A program made the translations under genes and the position numbers. DNA of 64,000 nucleotides from positions 1,674,001-1,738,000 of the forward strand of contig JAKJHU010000085.1 in assembly GCA_022316685.1 (NCBI GenBank), written 5' to 3'. This DNA comes from Progne subis subis (lineage: Eukaryota > Chordata > Aves > Passeriformes > Hirundinidae). Each line of letters opens with the position of its first letter. Within the stretch, counting starts at the first letter, position 1. The notes below the pieces were generated by a model. That model was not told the DNA's origin, searched no databases, and saw only the letters and a list, made by a program, of their open reading frames with translations. Positions 1 to 12,982 of the stretch are shown piece after piece.

Positions 1-3000
1 AAAACCCACCACCCTGCAATAACTGCGTGTGCAGAGTACACAAATCCCTCACAGTTCAGTGCCAGGCAGGAGCTCACGTGCCAGCCCCTGACCTCACCCC
101 CATACTTCAGCCTTAGGTCAAATGGAGCCACGAACTCAGATCTTGCTACCAAGAGGGTGATAAGAAAGGAGATAAGCATGGAAAACAGTCTAGCTCCTCA
201 GCTGATAGCAGCCCGTTGAAGAATAGGTTGTACACATGCTGTATTTAAACAGCTCTAATCAGCACAACTAGGCCAGTCTGATACTCTTCCCCTTTTACAC
301 AGTACTACTGACTGTACCCTTGAGAATCTGAAATCACGTGGCTGTCACAGTCATGGCAGCATGTTCAGTGTCCTGTTCATGTCCTGTTCAATGCTCTCTG
401 CATTTCAGTGTTGGCACCAACAGTGGTTTCATTTGCAAGACCTGGATGTCACCAGTGAGACCTGTGCAACGTTGAGTCTCCTCAGAAGGGAGGGCAGAAA
501 TGAAGGAATTTTGGTCTTGAAGGAGAATGGGCAAAAGAAAAGAGTTTATGTTAGATCATTCATCAGTCTGATGCTTTAAGCTCTCCTGCTCACTCCCATC
601 TGCCCTCCACACTGCTCTCCTTCCAGCAGCTCTGTTCTAGCCCTGCACCAGCTATTTGAAAAGAAATATGCATGAAAGAGGGAACACACTGTTAATAATG
701 TCTTTAGGACCTTGTTATCATCTTAACTGCAGTCATGGTGGCCGCACGGTATGGTTTCAAACAAGGAAACCTGCGGCTTTATGTTCTGGAGACAGCCACC
801 ACCATCACCCCAGAAAGGACAATAGGACATCTGCTGCGTTTCCGAATTCCCAGAAAAACTGCTGCAGAGATGCTTCAGCCAGCCTACATGATCTTGACTA
901 ACAAAAAGCATTTACCCACTTTGGACAAAGCCCCCACTGGAGGTGGCACAAATGCTCTGGGTCTGCTGGGACACACCGTGGAGTGGCTCCAGGGAACGGG
1001 AGGCTCGGGAGACACAAACCCTCCCCGGCTGTGGCCAGGCTCTGAGCCCTCCACAGCAGTGACCACAAGCGATGAGTGGCACCCTAATGAGCTTAGCAGC
1101 TCCTCATTTTCTGAGCATTACAACACAAACCTAACAAGTCCTTCCCAGCAAAGCAGGAGATGCATTAAAGCCCAGCTAGACCGCAGGAGATGCTTCACTC
1201 TGAGGAGCCTATTTCCAGCAGCTGAGTAGATGTTCTTCCTCAAAAGGGTGAGGCCAGCAAGAAACAGTTCCCCTTTGGTAATATTTCTCTTCTCTCTGGA
1301 AGCAGCTTGAATTTTTCACTGTTTTATTTCCTGCTTAGATTTTTCTTCTCTTGTTGTACTCAGATTTAACTAAGTGCATGCAGTCAGAGAGGACAGAATC
1401 AGGCTCATCAATTGAGGAATGTAACATATTAATTTAAAAAAAAAAAAAATCCTAAGACAAAGAGTAAGAAATATCTCCAAGCTGTCCTTTTTCAAAACCT
1501 GCTCAGTGAGGGCAATGCAACTTTTTCTCCCTACCTCACCCTTTGGGTGATAAAAACCCTTGTGGCTGCCAACTGCGGACTGACCCCTTAACAAAAATAA
1601 TCCCTATCCAGGACATAACATTTCTCATGGCCTTCAAGAAGACACCAATCTTTTACTATCAAACGATCCCCACTGTATGCAAAATAAACTGTAAAACTGC
1701 AAGTGTTCTAAAGCACCCGAGTGGAAATACCCCCCAGCTGGGCTGCATTCCCACTGCCATTTGTGCAGGCATAAAATATGCAAAGAAGAGAGGAGAGGTA
1801 AAGTGTGCTGATTTCCCCACCTGTCCCCTAATTAGCAAGCAGGAGGTTTAAACAAACACATGAAAACACTTTTCACCTAGAACAAAATTCAGCTGTGCAC
1901 TGCACTGTCACAGGATACTGCACGGGCTCAGGAGTGCAGATGGGTTGAATAATGGATTTGATGTTTGTGGAAGACAGGTCCAGCAGCAGCCACTGAGCTG
2001 AGCATTGCTAATCTGCTGGTCAGGAGGGACCCCTGGGAGCTGCTGAGAGGCTGCTGCGTGGCACCCACAGAGACACAAAGGAAATAACCCCCAACAACAC
2101 AGACAGCCAAGGAAAGGCAAAGATGTGCCTTTTCCTTGCTCACTTCGTGAGTTATTCTCAAGTCTCTCCTGCTCTCTCTTGCAGCAGAGCTGTAATCAAG
2201 CTCTCCCACGGGTGACTGCTCAAGTGGAAGGGCAGCGTGTCCACGGCAGAGCCCTTCAGCAGCAGCCAGCACCAGGTGATCCATGTTCTGGTCCTCAGAC
2301 CCACCACTCCAGCCCTCAGGCTCTTCTTGGCTTCCCTGTGTTGGTGACACTTTACTCACTTTTCTGCTACCTGTTTTAAAGAGCTTTGCTAAAATGCTCG
2401 GGACGAGCAGAAGCTCACACTGCAGCCCACTCTTGAGCAGACACAGCTAAACCCCTCTCCATCACACAGCTCTTTGTTTGTATTTTTAAAGCAGCATTTT
2501 AAAGCATTCTTATTAGATTGGTTCATTAGTTTGAAGTCATATATGAAGTCTTAAAAGGCAGGTTACTTATTTAAAGAGTTATGTGAAACAGTTGAGAAAG
2601 GCACAAAACCAGGCAGACACAGCTCTGTGCTCACGCATTCCATGCCCTGTTCACTGATTCAGGTGGCCAGCTGGAAGGCATGGGCATCTTTTTTATTTTT
2701 TAAGCATGTCTGCAGGAACAGCTGCTGTGGTGGTTTGCAGCTCATCGTTTATTACTTAGCACCATTTGGCCTCAGCACCTTTTGAAGCACCAGAGCTGCA
2801 CAGTGGTTGCTATATCACCAACCATCATCAATACATCTCACTGGATGTGATATTAAAGTTGTGCCTCACTGACACAATTGCACTGTGCAATGCTCTTGAT
2901 ACCAGAGTTCAGTTAAAATAGTAAAAATACTGCAGAAACTGACCCTTCTCTGGCTGCAGCACGTGTGTCCCAGCAACAACCCAAGACAAAGTCATGCAAC

Positions 3001-4280
3001 AAGACTTCCTCAAGCTGAAGGCTGAACATCCAGCCCAGCAGGGTTTACAGCTGACTGCTGGTGACCCCAGCAGGATGCTGCCTCCCAGGGAATTTAAAAT
3101 CAGCCCCAGCATCAGGACACCATCCTCCATCAGGGCTTGTCCCTTGCCACCAAGCCCTCACCACCTGCCTGCCTCTCACTGACCTGGAGCACACCTCAGC
3201 TTTGCAAACTCATCTGCTGTTACCACTTCTCCGAGGTAATTTGGGAGATACATCCCACCTGACACGATATTGACAAGCAAATAAATTAGTCAAGATTCCC
3301 TAGTCAAAACTGATCCTTTCACACACATCTCCATGGCATACATTCCACTGGGAGGCTGCCCTTCATGTATTACTGCAATTTGAATAATTTCATGCAGTAT
3401 GAAGGATTTTCATATTTTCCAAGTATTGCTTTTTCCTGACAATAGCTAAATGCTTGTAGCACCATGATAACAGTTGCTCACATTTATCTGCATCCTTCAA
3501 AGATAATATTTCAATTATCTGCACTGGAAACTCTCAGCCACATCTGCTGACCAAAATGCCACATTTGGCAACTGCTTAGCAACAAGGGCTGGATTGGGAA
3601 ACAGTCCCCAGAGCCACGTGCCAACATCACACCAGCTCCTGCTTCCACCAAACAACACTGCTATCACCTCAAATAAGTTTATTTTGTTCTGCCTGGGATA
3701 CACAAGACACCAAAAATAACAAGCCCCTTTGGGAAAAGGGAAATCTGGAAAAAAGCTGCCTGCTTCAGCAATCCCTCCCCAGGCTCCACAGGGAATGTCT
3801 CCCCGGTGTGTGCAACACATGTTGATCCTGCACCGCAGGAGGAGGACAGGCTGCTTGGACATAAGCATGGAACTGTATCTGCTCACTGCCAAGCACAGTT
3901 CTTGTGGAAAAAATCTGGATATAAGAGAGCAACTCCCAGCCCACAGCACCCACAAAGCAGCAGGCACCAGATTCCTTGATCAGGACAGCAAAAAGGCCCA
4001 GGAGAAACAAAAGCCCATCTATCCTTGATGTCACCCACCCTGCACCATCCTCAGCCCCCTTCTTCCTAAGGCTCTGTGCCATTGCACTCAGTGCACAGGG
4101 AACCTGGGCAGCGGAGAGCCTGAGGACACCCCACCTTGAATGCCTGAAGGTGCAGGCAAGAAGATGAGACAGGAAGGACTCGACCTTGGTAAGACCATCT
4201 TTGTTTCTCCTCTTCCTCCCCTCCTCACCATTCTCAGAGCCTCTTTCCTAACTTATCTCCCTGACTTACTGCCTGATACA

Positions 4281-4296
4281 GAGAGAGAGAGAGAGA
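4281..4296. repeat. (GA)8 microsatellite
   Basis: Eight perfect GA units inside SETD1B intron 5. Confidence 0.9.
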
Positions 4297-7200
4297 TTGG
4301 GCAAAACGCAGGTGAGCTGGTCAAAGGTGCGTTGTAATTGCACTTAGCAAACTGTTATCAACCCCAGAGAAATGCACAGTCCAAACACACTGTTCGCAGC
4401 AGCCAGCAGCTCCAAATGCCCCTAAGAAGTGCCCAAGTTGAGGGAAAACTGGAAGGTGAGCTCCAGCTGTCTGACCCTTTTGCAGGCAAGCCTCCCAAGC
4501 ACGGGCACTGCTGGCAGCTCCGTGTCCGGGCGGTTTCGGCTCCGGCACAGGCGGTGCCCTCGGCGCTCAGAGCCACTGACGGAGCCCAAGCCACCAACAC
4601 CTTCCTCTGCCCTAACTGCTCCTGGAGCAATACCCTCACAGCAGCCAGAGGAGCAAACCTATTCCACCTATTCCAGCCTGGAGAGAAACGAGAAACTTCA
4701 ATCTGCTGCCTTGCCATTTCCACTTCATGAGGCCTGTCTGCACTGCTGGAAATGTGTGAAAGTAGACACTGACCTTATTTTAGCACTATGCAAATAAAAA
4801 ACCCCATTTTTAATTTTTAGTTTTTTTCCTTTACCATTTTCTTTCTTCTTTGTTTTTCTAAATATTTTTTTGGGTTTAGGAGCACAAAATGTAGGAAATC
4901 TTTTTGTCATGATGAATGGGCATTTCCAAAAGCAAACACTACACTTCCATAACAAATCCTGAGACAGCAGTAACATGTCTGGGTCAAAGGAGCCCTCGTG
5001 GGCAGGTACACGATGCACAGAGTTAACAATCTCACAAGTTTCATTTTGAGTTCTGCCCCATCTTCACTAGGTACAAACAAGTACCCCAAACTGAAAATTA
5101 AAATTAACAGAAGGGGGGTGGCAAAGTCACAGGCCTCAAAATTGATGCAGTATGGAAAAAGCATTCTACTGATGAACTGTATCTATTTAGAGGACTCCAG
5201 GAAAGGCACCAGCCAGCAGAAATTTGAATAAGAGCTCGTCTGCTCAGTGCTCTGTGTCAGACACAGACACATATAGAACACAGCGGCTGCTCCGGCATCT
5301 TCACAACCAGACCCAGAAATTAGTGCTGTTCTGGCGGCTGCCAGCACAATATGTTAACAGCAATTATTTTCTCAATATTTCTACTGATTACCTAACACAC
5401 TGGCACGTTTTCTCAGTGTCACTGCATGTTGCAACACACGCCGCCATCCAGTAACTTGTCTGCATTCCCTTGGTCACTTTTCACAGCCATCAGATGCGAA
5501 ATGCAACTGGAATGATAATGGGTTGGAGAAACTGTGAGGAAAATGTGTCACTTCAGTGTGAGGCTTCACAGCCTGCATTTATGACATCTGAACATTCAAT
5601 ATCGTCACTGCTAAATCCTGAGTGTTGTAAAGAATAGGAAGAACTCTGCAAGTGGCAAAAGGAAGATGGCAAATGGCTCTCTAACCGTGGGTGGTCTGCA
5701 GAGCTCAGATATTATTCCACCATAAGTTATGTGCTATGGTTAAACACCATAATTTGGATCTAACTTTGCAGTGCAGGGGCATCTACTGATTACACAAACA
5801 CAAAATAGCAATGCTCCTCTACCTATTAACAAGCAGTTCAAGTACACATAGCCAGTCCACCAGGAAGTGAAAATTTACAGAAAGTCACTGGTGGAGAAAC
5901 AGAACAAACTGAGCTAGTGGTGAGAGTATTGTCAGCAACAGTGATTTATAAAAAGGAATGGCAATGTCAATTCTATCAGGTATGCAAAATGAAAAAGCCT
6001 CAAAGCCTTGGCCTGGTGTAAGAGCAAAAGAACCACTCAGCCTCCCAACCACAGCCTGCTTTCTATTTTTCAGTTACACTCCAGAGCATTTCACCATTTC
6101 CAGCTCTGTTATCAACCAGAGACACATTCTCTCACTCTACTGGAGTTGTTTGGTATCCAAAAAAGCCAAACCACAAACAGTCAAATATTTTTCCATTCAG
6201 GTTTCCTTCCCCCCACAAGCAAACACTATGAGGGGTGCATCATCAGGAATGCCAGGTGAATCCTATGCAATACTGCTCTGAAAAACTGACACTGGGCTTG
6301 TTACCTCTTGCTGCTTCCTCGATTGAACATTTGTCTGGTCAAGCCCTCTGCTCTGCTAAGCACTCTGCAAGCACTCCAAGAATCAAATGAGAGCCAAATA
6401 TAAAAAGTCAAATGTGAAATACAACTTAGCAAAAATGAACCGACTCTTCTGCTTCATATAACTTTTTGCAAGAGCAGCAGGTTATCATGTGGTAAATTAA
6501 TCAGTGTACCCTGCCTGTGGTCTTCCAGCTTCAATTCTGAAAAAATAAAAAGGTAAAATAACCTGTACTTCTACTGCTCCTGGAGCCTGGACATCCTTGG
6601 CTTGGTCAGGTTATTTAGGAAGAGACTCCCAGGATCCCTGGGAGCATGCAGGGCTGCAGTCCTGCCCCAGCCTGCTCCCTCCTCAGGACTCAGTGGCTGA
6701 ACAGATCACTGAGCTCTCGAAGGGGCCAGTGTAGTGTCACATTTAAATCACCTTTTGAGGGATTTATGTGCTGCCTTTCTCTTCTGAACAAGCTTAAACT
6801 CCACGAGATCACCTGAAGTCCCTGTGGCTTCCCGCTGCTGCTGTGCGTGGGTCAGGGAGGGCAGAACTGAACCCACAGCTTAAGCAGTTCGCTCTCATTT
6901 TAATTTCACAGCTTTAGCATGGCTGGTGTAATTCACATGTAAAACCACAGCAGTCATCCAAATCTCTTCTGCCTGGGCATTGGCTGGCTGCATTTCTGGA
7001 AATTCATGGTCATAACATGATACCTAATTTTTGAGTTTCCATTAGGAACCGGTTCTGTCAGGCATGATTGCATTTGCAAGAGCTCAGGAGGCAGGAAAAT
7101 TTGAAAAAGTATTTATGAGACTGGGTATAAATCACAGCTCTCAGGTTTTTCTCCCTTCTTCAATTAAAAGATTACATTCAGAGCAACCACTTTCCCCATC

Positions 7201-9566
7201 TACTCACCCCATCTCCCTTCAGAAATGATGAATCCCACTCCAGCTGTAAACTGGATCCCAGGTGTACCCATATATTATATATACTAACAGCTACTTATGG
7301 GCGTAAGAGCTCTTGCATAGTTACTGTGGAAACGAAGGTATCAAATTTCCCAGCTCTTAAGGATCTACCTTCTCAACCTTAATGTGCATTTACCTTGAAT
7401 AAATCACTTCTGAGCTCTTCAGCCCAGAAACATCCCTCAGCAGAGTAAGACTGGGTTCACCTTTAGGAGGCTCCATGTAACTCATCACCAGGAGCTGCCT
7501 CCAACCCACACAATCCATGGGTGGGAGCAGGGTACAGCAGGAGAACATCCTCCTGCAGGCACAGACGGATTTGCTCCTGCTCAGGTCAACTCCAAGGGAC
7601 ATCAGCTGCCCCGGGATAACCACTGCAGGTACTGCTAGCACCAAAACCTTCAACAGCTCCTCTCGGACAACACCTGAGCTCTGCTTTGCCTCACCAGAGT
7701 TTGAACAACTAAAGGCTGAATTTGGCTCTTCAAGAACTGGGCAATCATTTACCAGCTACTGAAACAATGCCCAGTCTGGATGGGGATGCAGCAGCGTGGA
7801 GCCACACAAGACACGAGGCAGTGCCTTGAGGGGAATGTCATCACATCCTGCTAAGGCTCCAGAGGGACAATATGACACTTCAACAAAAATTTCTTCCAGT
7901 TCTGGCTGTGACCACACAAGGACCCAAAGATGCTCCAATACAAAGGGCAAATTCAGCCCAGATGTAACCTCGGGGACTTCGGCAGAGCTTTTTGTAGGGC
8001 TGAGCCTGACCCACCTTGTCTGAGTGTAAGCACAGCTGGGAAATTCTCCCTGGGTAGCTGTGAGAGGACCCACTGCATCCACACAGCTTGTCCCAGGGAT
8101 GCTGATGCTGTCCTGCAAGAGGCACCTCAGCACCCAGCACAGCATTAAAAACATTCACAACAGCCGGGTGAGACAGCTGCTGACAGCAGTGGCTTTCAGG
8201 GTCTCTAGGGCTGCTGAGCACTGTGTAACTTCCAGTTCACTCCCCAACCCATTTGCTACAATTCCCAGCAAACAGCAGGGAAACTGCTCTCACCTCATTC
8301 GTGCTTCAGGATCTTTATTTTTATGATGATCTTTGGTGTTTTTAAGGCGCCTCTCCCATCTCAGTAACTCGGTGCTTAGCCAGATTACCAGGAGGACACG
8401 AGACCGCTGATCCCTCAATTAAGAAGTGCTTTTGTACTTATAAATGTGGGAAAACACCACTGTCAACCATAAAGTCTTCCTACTGCACGCTGGCTATGCA
8501 CACAAACTGATACATTCCTAAGCTGAAACACGAAAGGCATCATTGATATAAAACAAAGTGACTCGCTGCAATCCTGTCACCTTCCCCAGCACAAAGGCAG
8601 GGCCTCTTCCTGTCACAAGCCAAGCCAAAACAAGACCTGGCTCAGATGGGATGTCAAAACGTCAAACTGTACGTACTTAACCTTTGCACTTCTGAAACAG
8701 CAAAGATCCTGTGAAAAGAAATTATTACACTTCTTTCCTTTTTATCGTCTCAAGCACATAGGAAGGAAAGTTTGCACATTGCTCCCTCAAAAATTTCCCT
8801 CATATAACAATGCAGCTCAGCTTTTTTTTCTTGTATTTTTTCTTTGCCATCTTCTAGTTTCTTGAAAAAGCCCTTCTGTGCCCTGCCTTCCTGTCTGGCA
8901 GGTTGTGTTGTTTGGAAAGGATCCTTTTCCTCCCCTTACCTACTGCCCACATCTCACTCTTCTGCCTCTCAGCCTGGTCCCTCTGCTAAGCTTAGCTGGA
9001 CTTTCTCTGCAGACCTTAATCACTGCTCCGAGATTAGCTGGGTTAGGTGTTGCAGACAGATGCAGAGCCCTTCCTCTCCCACACCCAAAATCCCTGCCAA
9101 ACTCTGGCTTAGGAGTATCATAGCGGATCTTGAAATCAAACTCCGGGGGCTTGCATGATAAATCAGAGCATTTGCTGGGCTTGGCTGTACCTCCTTTACT
9201 CGTGGCAAGTTTGGGGGGTTAATTTCCCTGAGGATTTGACAGCGCTCCACCTATAGAACAGATGTTACTGTACCAGCAATCATTGACAAAAACCGTGCTT
9301 GTTTTGATTGGAAACAGGGGGAGGTCCTCCAAGAGCACTGTTCACCTCAGGAAAAACCTCCCTGTGACTCTGCTGGCATCCTCACAAATCCTCTGATTTT
9401 CTCAGCTAGAGTACCCACCCAAAGAGAGCTGGCCTGGGGCTGCTCTGACCCTTGAAGAGCCAAATATTAAGTAAGTAAGTTCAAACTCTCTGCCTTTTAT
9501 TGCTTCCTTATGACACTTAATGCAATTCCCTATGCTAAGATATCAGTCCTGCCCTGCTCCCCACGC

Positions 9567-9620
9567 CACACAATCACTAGAAATATTCATGTCCACACAG
9601 TCACTAGAAATATTCATGTC
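9567..9620. repeat. 27-bp tandem duplication, 2 copies
   Basis: Copies at 9567-9593 and 9594-9620 differ by one base (A/G at 9573/9600). Each contains TCACTAGAAATATTCATG. The near identity points to a recent duplication. Confidence 0.95.
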
Positions 9621-11806
9621 TGCCTTCCCTCTGTTTTGCTGGAGGATTCTCTGAAGGACTGGAGTTGAATAGTGGTATCACAATAGGCTGAAGCTGGAGG
9701 TTCAGCTTTCCAGCCCTTACACAGACTCAATGCCCCTCTCTAACTCAGTTGGAAAGCTGCAGCTCAAATTTCAGCCTATGTTAAGTCACTGTTCAGCTCT
9801 GCTCCTTCGGCAAAAGAGGGAAGCCAGAAGAGCCTTTTTCTAAAGCAAAAAAACTGTGTGTGGAGAAGGGTGGGGAAAGGAAGCAAAAACACATGGAGAT
9901 CGTTTTTTCTGCATCACAAGGAGCAGTGAAAGGCACAGGCAACTTTTCAAACATGCCAGAAGAGCTTAGTGTGATTTGTAACCAAGAGGAAGTTTAAATA
10001 AACAGCTCCAACAACAAACATCAACTTTTTTGGGGGAAAGAGACAAATAAGGCAGCAATGACCTGCATGGAGACCATGCTACCACCCTTCTGACTTCTGC
10101 AGAGGATCGAGGCACTTACATAATTTTGTATCACAGAACTTCTGACACAAGCATCTCATTAAGGGGAAACAAAGACTTGACATGGGCTTTCACATCAGCA
10201 CGCTGCTGCCCCATATCACAACCTGCAATATTAGATCCCAGCCAGTCCACCAAACCCAGCATCAGCTACAGAAGTGCCTGACCCCACACACCATGCTGGC
10301 ACCTACCCATCCTCCTAAACACACTCAGAATTGGCTGTAATCCAATTGCATGAGTGCAAGGACAGCAGATACAAACCCAGAAAGGCAAGAGATGAGGGAT
10401 GTATGTCTTCCTCACTGGTTTTCAGTCAAACTAAGAGTGTCCCCTCTTAAGCCTGCCAGACCGGAGCTTAAGGAATCAAAACTCCGTTACGAATTAACAC
10501 ATCATCAGCCCCACCAGCCAGGGACTTGCCTCCCAAGAGGGGAGCCTGAGCCAGCCTGGATGATCAATGAGAACTCAAGCAGCTGAACTGTTTCAAAGGC
10601 TGAATTGGCAACTGCAAGGACAAGCAGGTTTGGAAAGGCATGCAGAAAGAAAAAAATATCCAGCACAGTCACACTGTTTTCACCATTTAGCACCCAAACC
10701 TGCACTGCTGCAGAGCTTTCCCTCCCAGTGAAGCATCCTGCAAAGCTCCATGGCTGCGGGAGCAGCTCCTCCTCTCCCGAAACACAGCCCCTTCTCTGGT
10801 AAAAGCCTCACAACTGCAAACCACTGGAGGGAAATCCATTCTGCCAGCTTAACCCCAATAAACTTTCATGAGTAAATTAAATTGATCTACCACACTCGGG
10901 ACATTTACACAAGACCAGCCCTCTTGACTGCAGCATTCTTGCACACCAGGGACAGCAGTTTCATCTGCCTGCATGACCATTATAAACACTGAGGAGAAAG
11001 GTCTGGCACTTGCAAAGATCAGTATTTTGACTGTTCCTTGACACAGCACAATAGGACCAACACATCCACTGCAGTGATACTCACATTTGTTGCAACAGAC
11101 CTCCCAAACAGACACACCATGCAACATAATTCCTGTCTGCTGGCATCACTCCACACTGTTCAGCTCTCTCTCCCCCTTCAGCCACAAATGCCCCGACAGA
11201 GGCAACAAGCTCTGCTCTATTATTGGAAGACTCAGTGGAGCACATCCCCCACAAGCCAACTACCTCCCCCTTTCAAATACTCACTCCCTCCCAAGCAAAG
11301 TGAGTATTAAAACCCAGCAACTGTCTCCTGTTGGAAGCAGATGGCAGGAATAGCTGGAAAGCTTTCAAACACCCTATATGCTCAATACTTCAGTGCAACA
11401 TGAAAGCCCCGTTAAGCAAGTGTGTGCCTGCATACACACCCCTGCTCAGGGACCACAGCAATGGCAGAAAGTGCTCCATTAACTCCTCTAGTGGCTTAAG
11501 TGTCTGTCAACACTCAGGACATTCACACAGCCTGAGCACTGGCCAAACTTTGGTGGCTTGTGCAGTCCTTGAGCTCTCCTGAAGCTATAAATTGCAGCAG
11601 GCTGGTATTATAAATAAGGAAAGCTGAAGACTGCAAATTGATTAAGACCATTACTTTGTGTCACATCTAACTCATTTCCAGCTGGCTCAAGCAAAAGGAA
11701 AAGCCACCAGAAACCCCACGGTCTGATGACACAAAGCGCAATTCCCCACCCTGTCCAGCTCTGGGGACACGTGCAAAGCTTCGTAACTCAGTCCCAGCTC
11801 ACTTAC

Positions 11807-12982
11807 CTCGTCCATTTTTTCTGACGTTGGAGTCTGGTCACCAGGCACCATTTCTTTAGCCTCCAGGGTCTCAATTTTGGAGGTCCTGCTCAGCTGATCA
11901 ATGGGAGTCATGCTGGCCTCTGATGTCCCCCGGGAATTCTGACTCAGAGCAGCTGTCCCAGGGATGGGCTCGTCGTCATCAGAGTCAGGTAAGGGTGTGG
12001 GGCTGATGTCCTCCAAGCCTGTGCTGGAAGGGCGCGAGGAAGGCGTCTGACCCCTGAAACCGGGCTGAGAGTTCGAACCGTACGTTGGGATGGGGGAGAG
12101 CTGGGAAGAAGAGGAGGAAATAGGACTACCTTCCATTCGGATCTCATTATCTGAGTCATGCTCGTTAAGAAAGGGCAATTTTGTTCTCTGCTCTTTTAAG
12201 AGCATCTCAATCCTTGAGTCTAAACTGTTATGCTGCATCTCAGCCTCCATGGTGGGGGTGCCAGGGGTCTCGCTCCTCTCTGGAGTCTGAGAGAAAGACG
12301 CTGTGCTCGGTTCAGGAACAGAGTTCGAGTCGGGCAAGGGCGGAGGCTCCTCTGGTTTCTCCTTCACTGGGACAAAATCGATGCTCGGGGCAGCGCTGCT
12401 TTCCACAACCATCTCTGTGGGAGGTGGTGCAGGTCTCCGGTACTCTGTCTCCCTGGAAGTCTGGGGAAACGGCTGCTCCTCGGATTGGGGGAAAACAGCT
12501 GGTGCTTGGTAGGGGGAGAAGGCAGATTTATAGCTCGAAGAACTAGAGTGGCTCAGGGGAGGAGTGTGAGAGAACTGAACTGGCTCCTGCTGATGGGATT
12601 TGAACGTACTAAACTGATGCTCCGTGCCTCGGAACACCCCCGCTGAGTTGTGCATGTAGTGGTGTCCCGGGCGACGGTTGTACGCATCCGTAAATTTCGT
12701 CTCGTGCCTCCTGGGTTTGTACCCACTGTCCTGCCCAAAATGGTACACAGGCGTTGTCTGGCGGCTGGAGTAGGTGGAATCCTGGGAGAACGGTGTCCCC
12801 AGGCGTGGGGTGTGGGGCGTTCCTTGGGACTGGGGGGTGAATTGGCTGTAGGAGTTTGGGGTGTCTTGCCGACAGCTGGAATAGGCTGTGTCGTGGGAAA
12901 AGGGCGTGCTGCTGTTCGGGGTAACGGAGGAGCCCACGGAAGAAAGGGAACTGTCCTTCAGGCGCTTCAGGGAGTCCGTCAA
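11807..12982 (-). CDS. SETD1B: SETD1B coding exon 5 (large Ser/Thr/Pro-rich exon)
   Basis: 392 codons, residues 209-600, flanked by acceptor TGTTCCAG and donor GAG|GTAAGT (phase 0 both sides). Disordered composition with many S/T-P sites. Family anchors are [75 protein letters not shown] and TPTSEKMDE. In the human protein TPTSEKMDE is followed directly by a phosphoacceptor and polyproline region; that exon is not seen here. If the donor were skipped, the frame would run another 39 codons to a stop at about 11687-11689. Confidence 0.95.

Larger units (their letters stand above)
1..11806 (-). other. SETD1B intron 5 (3' end outside the window)
   Basis: No exon of SETD1B or of another gene was recognised on either strand. 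The expected next exon would be proline-rich and would show as GGA/GGT-rich runs on the plus strand; none occur. Contents seen: ordinary A/T-rich unique DNA, a (GA)8 run at 4281-4296, a 27-bp tandem duplication at 9567-9620 and A/T tracts. The open frames here (for example an ATG frame at 735-1229) have no family signature and are judged random. Confidence 0.7.

Noticed and set aside
735..1229. 164-codon ATG frame on the plus strand
   Set aside because: Inside SETD1B intron 5, composition looks random and nothing in it resembles a known protein.
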